From: Actinomycetes bacterium
Lineage (GTDB): Bacteria > Actinomycetota > Actinomycetes > Actinomycetales > Dermatophilaceae
Length of the DNA stretch: 64,000 nt
NCBI GenBank assembly: GCA_029778715.1
Contig: JAKOPT010000089.1
Span: 186,001-250,000, forward strand
Direction: 5' to 3'
The notes under the pieces are model-generated. The model ran no database searches, had not been told where the DNA came from, and saw nothing but the letters and a program-made list of their open reading frames with translations. How positions within the stretch are numbered: position 1 is the stretch's first letter; every line of letters starts with the position of its first letter. Made by a program: the position numbers and the translations under genes. Below, piece after piece: positions 27,941 through 36,126 of this stretch.

Positions 27941-29188
27941 TCAGTCGCGCCCGCCGATGGGACCGGCATCGCGGCCCACCAGTCGGCGTAGGGCCACCGC
28001 GATCCGCTGCGCCGAGCGGGATAGGTCGTGGTTGGCCTCGCCGTAGCGCCGACCCCGCTCCCCCATTGCGTTGCGCTCGTCGAGGGGCATCCCCGCGATC
28101 TTCTCGATCGCACCAGCCAAGGCGCCCGGATCTTCCGGCTCGGTCGTGAAGCCGGCTCCGGCTGCTTCGACCGGGTTGACCGGGGTGTCGACGGCGATGA
28201 TGACCGGGCGACCCGCAGACAGATAGTCGAACACCTTGTTGGGGCTGATGCCGTCCTTGTACAGACCGGTGCGTCGGAACGTGATGACGAGGATGTCCGC
28301 ACCCGGCAGCGTCGCCAACAGTTCGTGCTTGCTCACCGGGTCCCGGAACTCCACGTGTCGCAACCCATGAGACTGGGCCCACTGGCGCAGTTTGGCCTTC
28401 TCTTTGCCGTCGCCGATGAGGACGAAGCGGATGTCCTCGCGCCCTTTGTCCTGGAGCATCTCGGCCGCTTCCAGCATCGTTTCGAGGGCGTTGGGTATGC
28501 CGTGCGCACCGGCATACATGACAGTCACCCCTTCGTGCGGACTCTGGGGCGTGAACGGCCCGACCCGCGAGAGATCGATGCCGTTGGGAATCCACAAGAA
28601 GGGAACCGGGCGACCGGCCACTGCCTCGATGTGACGTTCGCTGCCGGGAAGCAAAGTGATGACGAGGTCGGCGCGCCGGTAGAGGAACTTCTCGATCGCC
28701 CGCAAGGTGACGATGAGGGGGTGTCTGGTGCTGACTCCCATGAGTTCGACAAGCGATGCTGGCCACAGGTCACGCACTTCGAGGACGAATGGGGTGCGAT
28801 GGCGCTTGGCCAGACCCCACGCGGCGAGGGCCGCGAACGGATGTGGGCTCGATCCTTCGACAACGTCGGGTCGCTCCGTCGGGTCAGCGGGCCGACGGAA
28901 TCCGGCAACGAAGACCCGGGCCGAAAAGCCGACCATCGAGAGCACCCGTCGGACCCCGTTGGTCTCGACAGCGGAGGTGATGATGTAGTGGAACGACGGC
29001 GCCCGAGGGTCGGTCTGTTCGGTTTCCTTCTCGGGTACGTTCCAGTAGTGCGTGGGCGAGGCGAAGATCTTCGTGCGCACGTCCGCGTCGTGCATGAACT
29101 TGGCCAACGTGGCATGCCGGGTGATCCCTGGTTGGTCGATGCGGATGGCGTATTGGTTGACAAGCCAGAGGTTGAGGGGGCGGTTCAT
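27941..29188 (-). CDS. Glycosyltransferase family 4 (GT-B)
   Basis: Predicted cytoplasmic retaining glycosyltransferase, 415 aa, in glycan repeat-unit assembly. The C-terminal nucleotide-sugar domain shows FLWIPNGIDLSRV, MYAGAHGIPN, and the donor-site segment with GLYKDGISPNKVFDYLSAG, where GT4 enzymes place their E-x7-E-like region. The N-terminal half has PFVLEVRDLWPASLVELMG, typical of WbuB/FucNAc- or QuiNAc-type transferases. The ATG at 29188 overlaps the stop of the CapD-like gene by 4 nt. Acceptor and donor are inferred only as N-acetylated deoxy- or amino-sugars because of the neighbours. It contains an octamer inverted pair at 28495/28510. Confidence 0.82.
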   Translation of the reverse strand: MNRPLNLWLVNQYAIRIDQPGITRHATLAKFMHDADVRTKIFASPTHYWNVPEKETEQTDPRAPSFHYIITSAVETNGVRRVLSMVGFSARVFVAGFRRPADPTERPDVVEGSSPHPFAALAAWGLAKRHRTPFVLEVRDLWPASLVELMGVSTRHPLIVTLRAIEKFLYRRADLVITLLPGSERHIEAVAGRPVPFLWIPNGIDLSRVGPFTPQSPHEGVTVMYAGAHGIPNALETMLEAAEMLQDKGREDIRFVLIGDGKEKAKLRQWAQSHGLRHVEFRDPVSKHELLATLPGADILVITFRRTGLYKDGISPNKVFDYLSAGRPVIIAVDTPVNPVEAAGAGFTTEPEDPGALAGAIEKIAGMPLDERNAMGERGRRYGEANHDLSRSAQRIAVALRRLVGRDAGPIGGRD

Positions 29189-31107
29189 GGGTGTACCACC
29201 GAGGCGCGGGGCTGGACGGACAAGGCGGTCTCGTGGGTCCACCGCTCGGCGCTGCGGTGGTCGACAATGTCGCCAACGGGGATCGAATCGGGGTCCAAGG
29301 GAGCCACCTGAGCCCCGGTGACCAGTGGGTTGGCTGTCTGCTGCGCATCTTCTGCCCGGGCGACGAGGTCCTCGGACATCTTCTCGCCGGGTCGAAGGCC
29401 GGTGTACTCGATTCTGATCCCTCTGCGGCCCGACATGCGGATGAGTGCCTTGGCGACGTTGACGATCTTCTGGGGGGTACCCATGTCGAGCACCATGACC
29501 TCGCCGCGGCCCGGTGCGGCCGCGGCCGCCTCGAGGACCAGCTGACACGCCTCGGGGATGAGCATGAAGTACCGCTCGACATCGGGGTGGGTGACCGTGA
29601 CCGGTCCGCCCCGCTCGATTTGGGCCGTGAATGCCGGAACCACCGAGCCTCGTGACCCCAAGACGTTGCCGAACCGCACCGACACGAACCTCAGGTCGGG
29701 GTGCTGTCTGGCGAAACCGGCCGTGAGCCGTTCGGCCACCCTCTTGCTGTAGCCGAGCATGCTCGTTGGGTCGGCGGCCTTGTCGGTCGAGATATTGACA
29801 ACCGTGGCGACCTCGGTGGCCACTGCTGCGTCAAGGACGTTGCGGGTCCCCAGCACGTTGGACTTGAACGCCTCGAACGGATAGGCCTCCAGGAGCGGGA
29901 GGTGCTTGAGAGCCGCCGCGTGAAAGACGATGTCCGGACGCGCATCCCTGAACACCACTTTGAGGGCCTCAAGGTCCCGGATATCGACAAGTACCGAACC
30001 ATCGTGTTCGAAGAGCCCGTTGCCCGACAGGGTGAGTTGCACCCCGTGCAGCGCCGACTCGTCGCGGTCCAACGCGATCAGGGCCGAGGGGCCGAACTTC
30101 TGGATTTGGCGGCACAGCTCGGATCCGATCGACCCGCCGGCGCCGGTCACGAGCACCCGCTTGCCGTTGATCGTGTTGGCGATCGCAGTCGTATCCAATT
30201 GGATGGCGCGTCGTCCGAGGAGGTCGGCGAGATCGAGGTTGCGCAGGTCTCCGACTCCAGGATTCGTGATGAGTTCGGTCACTGGCGGCAAGATCATCAC
30301 CTCCAGCCCGGCGCGCTCGGCCAGTTCGGACAGATGCTGGACGAGTTCGGGGCCGGCGGAAGGCACCGCAATGGCCAACGTGTCGGCGTCATACCGGTCG
30401 GCGATGGCCTCCAGGTCGGCGCTGGTGCCTCGCACCTTCACCCCTTCGAGACTCAATCGGGTCTTGAGAGGGTCGTCGTCGATCAGGGCTACCGGGACGA
30501 ATCGGCGCTCCCGATCCCGCGAGATGGCCCGGCACAGCACCCGGCCCCCTTCTCCGGCACCGAAGATGATGACCCGGCGCGGCTCCTCGATCCGGTCCGC
30601 TCGGTGCGCGTGGCCGTTGCGTGCCTTCCACTCGCGCACGATCAACCGAAGCCCGAGCATGGCCACCAAGGCGAACGGGAAGGCGATGAGCGGCACCGAC
30701 CGAGCCAGCAGGTGGGGGTGGAGGGCAATGTTGCCGATGGTCACGATCGTGGCGACGACGAGCACAGTCTTGATGACATCGAGGATTTCCTCGTAGGAGG
30801 CCCGGGTGTGCCCGATTCCGTAAGGACCAATGGCGAAACCGACCGCGAGTTGCAGCGTCACCGCCGTCATCGTCACCAGTGAGAATTCGAGCCAGCCGGC
30901 AGGCTGATAAAACGCCTCGTACCGGAGCATGACCGCCAGGCCCACGGCTATCACCCATACGACAGAGTCGACACCGGCCCAGGCAAGACGGAACGGATGG
31001 TCGGAAGCCCGGATGCTGGGAATGGTGCAACTCCTCGTCAGAGTGGTCGTGCGGCGGCGCGTGCCGCTGTCTAACGGTACCCAAGATGCCCAGGGTCGCT
31101 GAATCAC
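29185..31107 (-). CDS. Membrane-bound nucleotide-sugar 4,6-dehydratase/epimerase (WbpM/CapD type)
   Basis: Polysaccharide biosynthesis protein with four N-terminal membrane helices (about residues 40-155), a Rossmann-like CoA-binding-3 domain (FGAGEGGRVLCRA near 195), and a C-terminal short-chain dehydrogenase domain (from TGAGGSIGSELCRQI near 325). The STDKAADPTSMLGYSK segment carries the catalytic region and MGTPQKIVNVAKALI is a family motif. Members make UDP-4-keto-6-deoxy sugars leading to QuiNAc, FucNAc or bacillosamine. The start is uncertain: GTG 31107 is used, but homologous sequence begins only near residue 31. It is translationally coupled to the GT4 gene. Confidence 0.87.
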   Translation of the reverse strand: MIQRPWASWVPLDSGTRRRTTTLTRSCTIPSIRASDHPFRLAWAGVDSVVWVIAVGLAVMLRYEAFYQPAGWLEFSLVTMTAVTLQLAVGFAIGPYGIGHTRASYEEILDVIKTVLVVATIVTIGNIALHPHLLARSVPLIAFPFALVAMLGLRLIVREWKARNGHAHRADRIEEPRRVIIFGAGEGGRVLCRAISRDRERRFVPVALIDDDPLKTRLSLEGVKVRGTSADLEAIADRYDADTLAIAVPSAGPELVQHLSELAERAGLEVMILPPVTELITNPGVGDLRNLDLADLLGRRAIQLDTTAIANTINGKRVLVTGAGGSIGSELCRQIQKFGPSALIALDRDESALHGVQLTLSGNGLFEHDGSVLVDIRDLEALKVVFRDARPDIVFHAAALKHLPLLEAYPFEAFKSNVLGTRNVLDAAVATEVATVVNISTDKAADPTSMLGYSKRVAERLTAGFARQHPDLRFVSVRFGNVLGSRGSVVPAFTAQIERGGPVTVTHPDVERYFMLIPEACQLVLEAAAAAPGRGEVMVLDMGTPQKIVNVAKALIRMSGRRGIRIEYTGLRPGEKMSEDLVARAEDAQQTANPLVTGAQVAPLDPDSIPVGDIVDHRSAERWTHETALSVQPRASVVHP

Positions 31108-31198
31108 CGACGAGCCGACACCTGCGCCACGTCTCCTGCCCCACTCGCCGGGCAGGTCCAGCGGAACGCCGATTCCGAGGTCGGCCGGGGCAGTCGTG

Positions 31199-31204
31199 GA
31201 TAAT
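31199..31204 (+). promoter_or_regulatory. Leaderless-type -10 (GATAAT) for the Wzz-like gene
   Basis: GATAAT lies 6 nt before the GTG at 31211. It is divergent from the CapD-like gene whose start is about 100 bp away. Confidence 0.55.
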
Positions 31205-31210
31205 GGACCG

Positions 31211-31867
31211 GTGCCAACGACACCACCGTCAACGACCGCATCGTCCGCCGGGACGCCCTTCGACGTCGTGGGCTACCTCTGGTCCCTGCGCAAGTTGATC
31301 CCGATAGGGCTTCTCGTCGCCGCCGCAGTCGCTTTCGCGATGGTTTACGCCGCCGGGGACGGCAGCGCCCAAACCGGGGTGAGTGTCGCATCCCTGGCCC
31401 AGGTCACGGTGCCCAAGAACTCAAGCGCCGGATCGATCGCCGACGCCGCAGCGGTGGCAGCCTCCGTCTCCTCCCTCGCTCAGGACGTCAAAGCCCTCGG
31501 GGCTCTTGACGTCCCCGGCGTGCAAAGCGCCGAGTTGTTGCGCAGCCGCATGGTGGTCTATTCCACCGGCACGATGGTCGTGGTCAAACTCAACGGGCTT
31601 CCCGTCGCTGACGGCAAGCGGGCCGTCGCCGAACTTCGGGACCGGCTAACCCAGCGCGCCTCTTCGGTGGGGATGAGCGTCGGCGGCGCACCGGCTGTCA
31701 TCACGCCGATTGGTTCCCCGTTCGAGATCGAGGGGTCAGGGGTGACCCGCTCGGTCATCCAATCGTGGGTGCTCGCTCTGGTCGCTGGTGCCGTCGTGGG
31801 GATCGGCGTCATTGTCATGATCGACCGACTCTGGGCCCGGCGCCGCCGCGCCCAGTCCCTCGGCTGA
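31211..31867 (+). CDS. Wzz-like polysaccharide co-polymerase/chain-length protein without kinase domain
   Basis: Membrane protein of 218 aa with one helix near the N-terminus (LIPIGLLVAAAVAFAMVY, about residues 31-48) and one near the C-terminus (WVLALVAGAVVGIGVIVMI), framing a ~130-residue external domain. This two-helix layout and the cytoplasmic FDVVGYLWSLRK entry are those of Wzz/YveK-type chain-length regulators. No Walker motifs are present. The GTG at 31211 is favoured by promoter spacing over GTG 31196. Its 3' end overlaps the convergent Wzy gene by 132 bp. Function is inferred from topology and the adjacent Wzy and Wzx genes. Confidence 0.65.
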   Translation: MPTTPPSTTASSAGTPFDVVGYLWSLRKLIPIGLLVAAAVAFAMVYAAGDGSAQTGVSVASLAQVTVPKNSSAGSIADAAAVAASVSSLAQDVKALGALDVPGVQSAELLRSRMVVYSTGTMVVVKLNGLPVADGKRAVAELRDRLTQRASSVGMSVGGAPAVITPIGSPFEIEGSGVTRSVIQSWVLALVAGAVVGIGVIVMIDRLWARRRRAQSLG

Positions 31868-33028
31868 GGCCAGAGCGGCCGCCAACCCCAGGGTGAGCAG
31901 TTGGGGAAACCCGTAGGGCAAGGTGCTGCTCGGCACGGTCCCGATGACCGGCAACATGACCGCAGCAGCCGTGTATGCCGGTAGCTGCCAGTCCCGAGGC
32001 TTGGTCACACTCACCCCGCGCGCGACCAAGACGCACCAGGCCAGCGTCGCCGCCAGCACCCCGGGCAGTCCGTAGCCCAGGAGCAACTCCAACACCAAGT
32101 TGTGGGGGTTCATGAGGGTTTCGGCGAAGAACGACGCAGCGATCCCGTCGTACCGGTCCACTGAGGAGAACCCCAACACCCAGGTCATCGGATCGAGATC
32201 CATCAAGTGGACGGCGTTGTCCAGAATGCGTTCCCGAATGGCCGTGCTGTTGTCCTGGACGTAGGGGCTGTTCCAAATCAATACGACGACGACGAGGCTG
32301 CTGGCGACCACCGCGCCGAGGCGTCCGTTTGTGAGTCGGTCCGGGCGCGCCGCTCGGCTCGCCAGGAGCACCAACGTGCCCAACCCGAGGAGCAAGCCTG
32401 CCAATGAGCCTCGAGAACCCATGACGACGACGAGGCCGCTGGCGACGACGATGATGACCAGGCGCGAGGCCTTGACCATTGTCGAGTCCCGTGGTGCAAA
32501 GAGCGCGGCACCGGCGAGCAGGACCACGAGGACGGTCAAGGCCACCGAGAGATCGTTGTAGTTGGTGAAGACCGAGCCGGTCCGGAACCGTCCCTCATTC
32601 AGGGCCAATTGGAGGTTCTGATTCGCTTCACGCCCGAGAGCCATCAATCGGAAGCCGGTGGCGATCTCGGCGATCGCCAGGCCCAACGCGCAGGTGAGGG
32701 CGGCGATCAGCCCCCTGCTGAGCCCGCGCATGTTGTCGGCGACGTCCCCGGTGAGCAGAACCGCCGCCGCAAACAGCCCGTAGCACAATGCCGGCCACAC
32801 GTAACTGCTGACATTGTGATCGGCATCGATCGTCGCCGCGAGGGTCGAGGTGAGCGCGCACACGGCATACGCGCCGAGCAGGCCCGTCCTGCGGAACCGC
32901 ACCCCTCGACGCAGGATGAGGATCGCGCCGGTCACCCCGAGCAGGATGAAACCCCCCGGGACGCGAAGCGTCATCGCGAACACCGCGACCGGGATGACGA
33001 AGCCCAGGTCGGTACGCCGATCAGCCAC
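31736..33028 (-). CDS. O-antigen ligase/polymerase-like (Wzy) membrane protein
   Basis: Polytopic membrane protein, 430 aa, with about eleven hydrophobic segments and one large external loop (around residues 255-330) containing SSVDRYDGIAASFF and MNPHNLVLELLLGYGLPG. The NPHN...E signature is typical of Wzy/WaaL family enzymes that polymerise or transfer lipid-linked repeat units. GTG 33028 overlaps the stop of the GT2 gene by 8 nt; GTG 33037 is the alternative. The hydrophilic Asp/His-rich C-terminal tail of about 40 residues overlaps the opposite-strand Wzz-like gene. Last gene of a three-gene operon from 35.0 kb. Confidence 0.8.
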   Translation of the reverse strand: MADRRTDLGFVIPVAVFAMTLRVPGGFILLGVTGAILILRRGVRFRRTGLLGAYAVCALTSTLAATIDADHNVSSYVWPALCYGLFAAAVLLTGDVADNMRGLSRGLIAALTCALGLAIAEIATGFRLMALGREANQNLQLALNEGRFRTGSVFTNYNDLSVALTVLVVLLAGAALFAPRDSTMVKASRLVIIVVASGLVVVMGSRGSLAGLLLGLGTLVLLASRAARPDRLTNGRLGAVVASSLVVVVLIWNSPYVQDNSTAIRERILDNAVHLMDLDPMTWVLGFSSVDRYDGIAASFFAETLMNPHNLVLELLLGYGLPGVLAATLAWCVLVARGVSVTKPRDWQLPAYTAAAVMLPVIGTVPSSTLPYGFPQLLTLGLAAALASAEGLGAAAPGPESVDHDNDADPHDGTSDQSEHPRLDDRAGHP

Positions 33029-33929
33029 GACGGTCACTGTTTCCCAACACCTCTTCATCGATGGACGGGTTCGGCCGAGCCATCCACCGAGCAGCGGCCG
33101 AGAAGCCATGCGCCGGGCTGCCGTCGCCGGCGCGACGGTCCGACAGCAATCGCCCGAACGCCGTCTCGGCACGGAAGAAGGACCGCAATGCCCAGCCCCC
33201 GAGCGGCGTCCGGCGCTTCCAGTACCGCACCTTGGAGACCCGGGAAAAATAGATGCGCACGGCGGCCCGCCGTCGCATGCTCGTGCCACCCTCGTGAGCC
33301 AGGTTGCCGGACAAGGGGAGTTCGCTCACCATGCACCCCAGGGATCGAGCCCGGTCGGTGAGTTCGACATCGTCCATGAAGAAGAGTTCGGGGGCCAGCA
33401 GCTCCCCGGTCGGCGCGAGCTTGTCGAGAGCACCACGGTTGAGGCCGAGGAGAGCCCCGGAGAGGAACTGGTCCTCGACACGACGCGGCTTGGGGTGCCA
33501 ACTGGTCCGGAAGAGGTAATGAACGAAGACCAGCCACAAGGGCGCTCGGGGCAGGAAGCCGTAGTAGCCCCTGCCCCCCGACGGAGCGGCCAGGAGTGGT
33601 CGGTCAACAGCCGCGACCGCCCCCGCAAAAGCCACGAGCGCTTCCGGGTCACCGACAATGTCGGGGTTGACCACGAGGACCACGTCAGGATGACTCGTGA
33701 GACCGGCCAGCGCACGGTTGACGCCCTTCGAGTAGCCCAGGTTGAGCCCGGGGGTGGCCACTCTCACCCCGGCGTGCTTGGCTCCATCCGAAGCCAGATC
33801 ACCGGAGTTGTCGATGATCGACACCTCGACTCCCCCACGGGCCAGGTCGACGAGGATAGGGGGCACCTGGGCCATGCCGTACAGCACGCACACCGCGCCG
33901 ATCGTCGGCGAGCGAAAGGTATCGGTCAC
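33021..33929 (-). CDS. Glycosyltransferase family 2 (rhamnosyltransferase-like)
   Basis: GT-A fold inverting transferase, 302 aa. The N-terminal nucleotide-binding strand reads IGAVCVLYG, followed by IIDNSGD; NLGYSKGVNRAL near 63 and VLVVNPDIVG near 87 are typical of WbbL-like rhamnosyltransferases. A DxD-like acceptor/metal region and FFMDDVELTDRARSLG (about 190), matching the catalytic ED motif of this group, follow. The GTG at 33929 overlaps the stop of the preceding GT4 gene as GTGA. The donor is inferred only; dTDP-rhamnose genes are absent from the window. Confidence 0.83.
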   Translation of the reverse strand: MTDTFRSPTIGAVCVLYGMAQVPPILVDLARGGVEVSIIDNSGDLASDGAKHAGVRVATPGLNLGYSKGVNRALAGLTSHPDVVLVVNPDIVGDPEALVAFAGAVAAVDRPLLAAPSGGRGYYGFLPRAPLWLVFVHYLFRTSWHPKPRRVEDQFLSGALLGLNRGALDKLAPTGELLAPELFFMDDVELTDRARSLGCMVSELPLSGNLAHEGGTSMRRRAAVRIYFSRVSKVRYWKRRTPLGGWALRSFFRAETAFGRLLSDRRAGDGSPAHGFSAAARWMARPNPSIDEEVLGNSDRRG

Positions 33930-35035
33930 TGGGAACCCCCCAATACGTCGTCATACACGCGATCCATCGTCTCCTCCGCGGTTCCTCGGTCATAGCGGCC
34001 CACGACCCACTCGCGCCCGCCCGCACCGAGTCGCGCCCGAAGCGCGGGGTCAGTGGCGAGTGCGGCCATCGCGTTGGCCAGGGCCTCAGCATCGTTCGGG
34101 GGCACCAGAAGCCCAGTGACCCCGTCGCGGACGACTTCGGCGAGCCCGCCCACCCCGGTGGCCACCACGGGTATGCCGCTGGCCGACGCCTCCAACGCCG
34201 ACACGCCGAAACCCTCGACCCAGCGACTCGGCTGGATGGCTACGTCCCACTCCCGCAGGTGGTGAGCAACCTCCTCGCTCGGCAGCAACCCCAGGAAACG
34301 CACTCGAGCGCTCAACCCCAGCTCGGCCGCGAGCTCCAGCCAACGGTCGTCCGGCGCGGCCCCGATCACGTCGAGCGTCGCCCCCGCAGGCACCTGGGGA
34401 AGAGCCATCGCCCGCAGCAGCACCTCGATCCCCGAGTTGGCGTCGAGGCGCTTGACCATGCCGAACCGACATGTTGCCCGCGGCGCCTCGCCAGGCTCGG
34501 CCCCCCGGGTGATCGCCGGGTGGAACAGATCGGTGTCCACACCGAAGGGCGTCACCACGACCGGCTTGTCCGTGAAAGCAGACGTGGCTCGGGCCAGGTC
34601 CGCGCTGGTCGCGCAGAGCACGTCCGCGCTCCGCAAGACCCAGCGGAAGACCGCCGCATGGAGACGTGAGGTGTGCGGCGTGCTCATCACATCGGTGCCC
34701 CACACCGACACGACCAGCGGATGCCGCCCCGTGGCCGCCCCCCAAATGCCGAAGCCCCAGGCGTAATGGCTGTGCACCACGTCGGGGCGAAGTCGCCGAA
34801 CGAGAGCACGCACCTCGGGGATCGCCAGGACCATCCGCAGCGAGCGCGGCACTCGACGAGGGATCCGGCGACCGACGAGGTGCTCGCGCACTCCCGTCAG
34901 TGACGCCGAACTGGGATCGAGGGTGACGACATGGACCGTGTCACCCCGGTCGGCGGCATGACGTAGCCACCGTTGCGTGAGCACGCTCTGAGCGTCGGCC
35001 AGGAAACAGACCGTGGCCAGGTGTCGATGCTCCAC
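33926..35035 (-). CDS. Glycosyltransferase family 4 (GT-B)
   Basis: Retaining glycosyltransferase of 369 aa. The N-terminal domain has VVHSHYAWGFGIWG and VVSVWGTDVMSTP, as in capsular GT4 enzymes. The C-terminal domain has VTPFGVDTDLFHP, FGMVKRLD, and the donor motif EGFGVSALEASASGIPVVAT, an E-x7-E. The start is GTG 35035, 6 nt after TATCCT; the in-frame region up to 35302 is antisense to the phosphoesterase and is not used. It heads an operon with the GT2 and Wzy genes through 4-nt and 8-nt overlaps. Confidence 0.85.
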   Translation of the reverse strand: MEHRHLATVCFLADAQSVLTQRWLRHAADRGDTVHVVTLDPSSASLTGVREHLVGRRIPRRVPRSLRMVLAIPEVRALVRRLRPDVVHSHYAWGFGIWGAATGRHPLVVSVWGTDVMSTPHTSRLHAAVFRWVLRSADVLCATSADLARATSAFTDKPVVVTPFGVDTDLFHPAITRGAEPGEAPRATCRFGMVKRLDANSGIEVLLRAMALPQVPAGATLDVIGAAPDDRWLELAAELGLSARVRFLGLLPSEEVAHHLREWDVAIQPSRWVEGFGVSALEASASGIPVVATGVGGLAEVVRDGVTGLLVPPNDAEALANAMAALATDPALRARLGAGGREWVVGRYDRGTAEETMDRVYDDVLGGSQ

Positions 35036-35041
35036 CAAGAC

Positions 35042-35047
35042 AGGATA
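35042..35047 (-). promoter_or_regulatory. Leaderless-type -10 (TATCCT) for the GT4-GT2-Wzy operon
   Basis: On the minus strand TATCCT is followed by 6 nt and the GTG at 35035, in the 55-bp gap after the phosphoesterase gene. Confidence 0.6.
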
Positions 35048-35090
35048 GGCCAGAGGCGGGCGATCCCCCGGACCCGGAGAGGGCGCTGGG

Positions 35091-36038
35091 TCAGCGCGAC
35101 AACTCCACCAGGGCCGGCGTGGACCCGGGCACCAGGGTGCGGTACTCGAGGGACAACCGCGTGCTGTCGGCCCGGATGAGTGCCGCCCCGGGGCCATCCA
35201 CACACGTTTGGCTGCCGGCCGTTCTCGTCGCCGGGCAGGGCCGTTCGAGGAGTTTGCCCCCCACGCCGGTCGTGACATAGTGCATGCCATCGACGACGAC
35301 ATCCTCGAAATAGTGCTGGTGGCCGCTGAGGACGAGGTCGGCGCCCCACTCGCGATAGGTCCAGCCGGCCGACGGACTCATCTGCGTGAGAGGAGGGTGC
35401 GGTCCCGACGTGAATGGCGGGCGGTGGAAGATGACGACCTTCCACACGTCCTTCGGCGCCGCCGCAAGCGAGCGTTGCAGCCAGGCGCGTTGCGTGTCTA
35501 GATCCTTGGCCGGTGCCTCGCTGTCGAGGATGAAGAATGCCACCTGGCCCACCCGCACGCTGTACCACCGTCCCTTGTCGTCGGAGTTGTGCGGCAGGTA
35601 GGAGAAGTAGTTGGCGTACGCATCGAGGCCCGCTCCCGCATCCTCGTAGTCGTGGTTGCCGGTCGACGGGAAGAGTCGGGGCCCGTCCGGTCCGTGAATG
35701 AAGTCCCCGAAGTACTCCCCGACCGACTCGGTGAACGGCGTGCAGCCGGCAACGCCTTGACTGTTGTCACCTGAGGTGACGACCGCGTCGGTCTCCCACT
35801 GCGTCACCATGCTCGCCACCTGGCGTTCGGCTTTGTCGCACTGGCCGTAGTCCGTGACCAATCCGACGGCCGTGGAGTCGGAGTGCCGTGTTGGAACAGT
35901 GACCCCAAACTCCTGTGTCCCTCGGACGCCGCCCGACGCGAACGCGCTGAGAGTCGAACAGCCGGAGAGAACGAGGATGCCGAGAAGGGCCACCACCGCT
36001 CGCCACCTGCCGGCCTGGGCCATCGCGGGTGTGGTCAC
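35091..36038 (-). CDS. Lipoprotein metallophosphoesterase (calcineurin-like, purple acid phosphatase-like)
   Basis: Predicted surface-anchored metal-dependent phosphatase, 315 aa. The signal sequence ends with LVLSGC (Cys near 27). Metal-binding motifs of the calcineurin fold follow in order: TDYGQCD (about 63), SGDNSQG (about 90), STGNHDYED (about 125), FHRPPFTSG (about 205) and SGHQHYFED (about 240). GTG 36038 has AGGAAGG 8 nt upstream. It lies between the CotH/ChW gene and the GT4 operon, on the same strand. Substrate unknown; a phosphorylated cell-wall glycan or the product of the neighbouring CotH-like kinase is speculation. Confidence 0.83.
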   Translation of the reverse strand: MTTPAMAQAGRWRAVVALLGILVLSGCSTLSAFASGGVRGTQEFGVTVPTRHSDSTAVGLVTDYGQCDKAERQVASMVTQWETDAVVTSGDNSQGVAGCTPFTESVGEYFGDFIHGPDGPRLFPSTGNHDYEDAGAGLDAYANYFSYLPHNSDDKGRWYSVRVGQVAFFILDSEAPAKDLDTQRAWLQRSLAAAPKDVWKVVIFHRPPFTSGPHPPLTQMSPSAGWTYREWGADLVLSGHQHYFEDVVVDGMHYVTTGVGGKLLERPCPATRTAGSQTCVDGPGAALIRADSTRLSLEYRTLVPGSTPALVELSR

Positions 36039-36080
36039 TCGGACACCTTCCTGGGTACCTGGGTTTCGTCGGATATGACG

Positions 36081-36113
36081 GTTGGGCCCCGTCGTTCAGC
36101 GACGGGGCCCAAC
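36081..36113 (-). terminator. Hairpin terminator after the CotH/ChW gene
   Basis: Perfect 14-bp stem (36081-36094 with 36100-36113) with a 5-nt loop, beginning 14 nt past the stop codon. There is no U-tract. Confidence 0.75.
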
Positions 36114-36126
36114 CACTGCGCAGCGG

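Noticed and set aside
31083-31196. ATT start with a GAGGAG site for the CapD-like gene
   Set aside because: A GAGGAG lies 7 nt before an ATT codon at the right place, but ATT starts are very rare. I kept GTG 31107 with the uncertainty noted.
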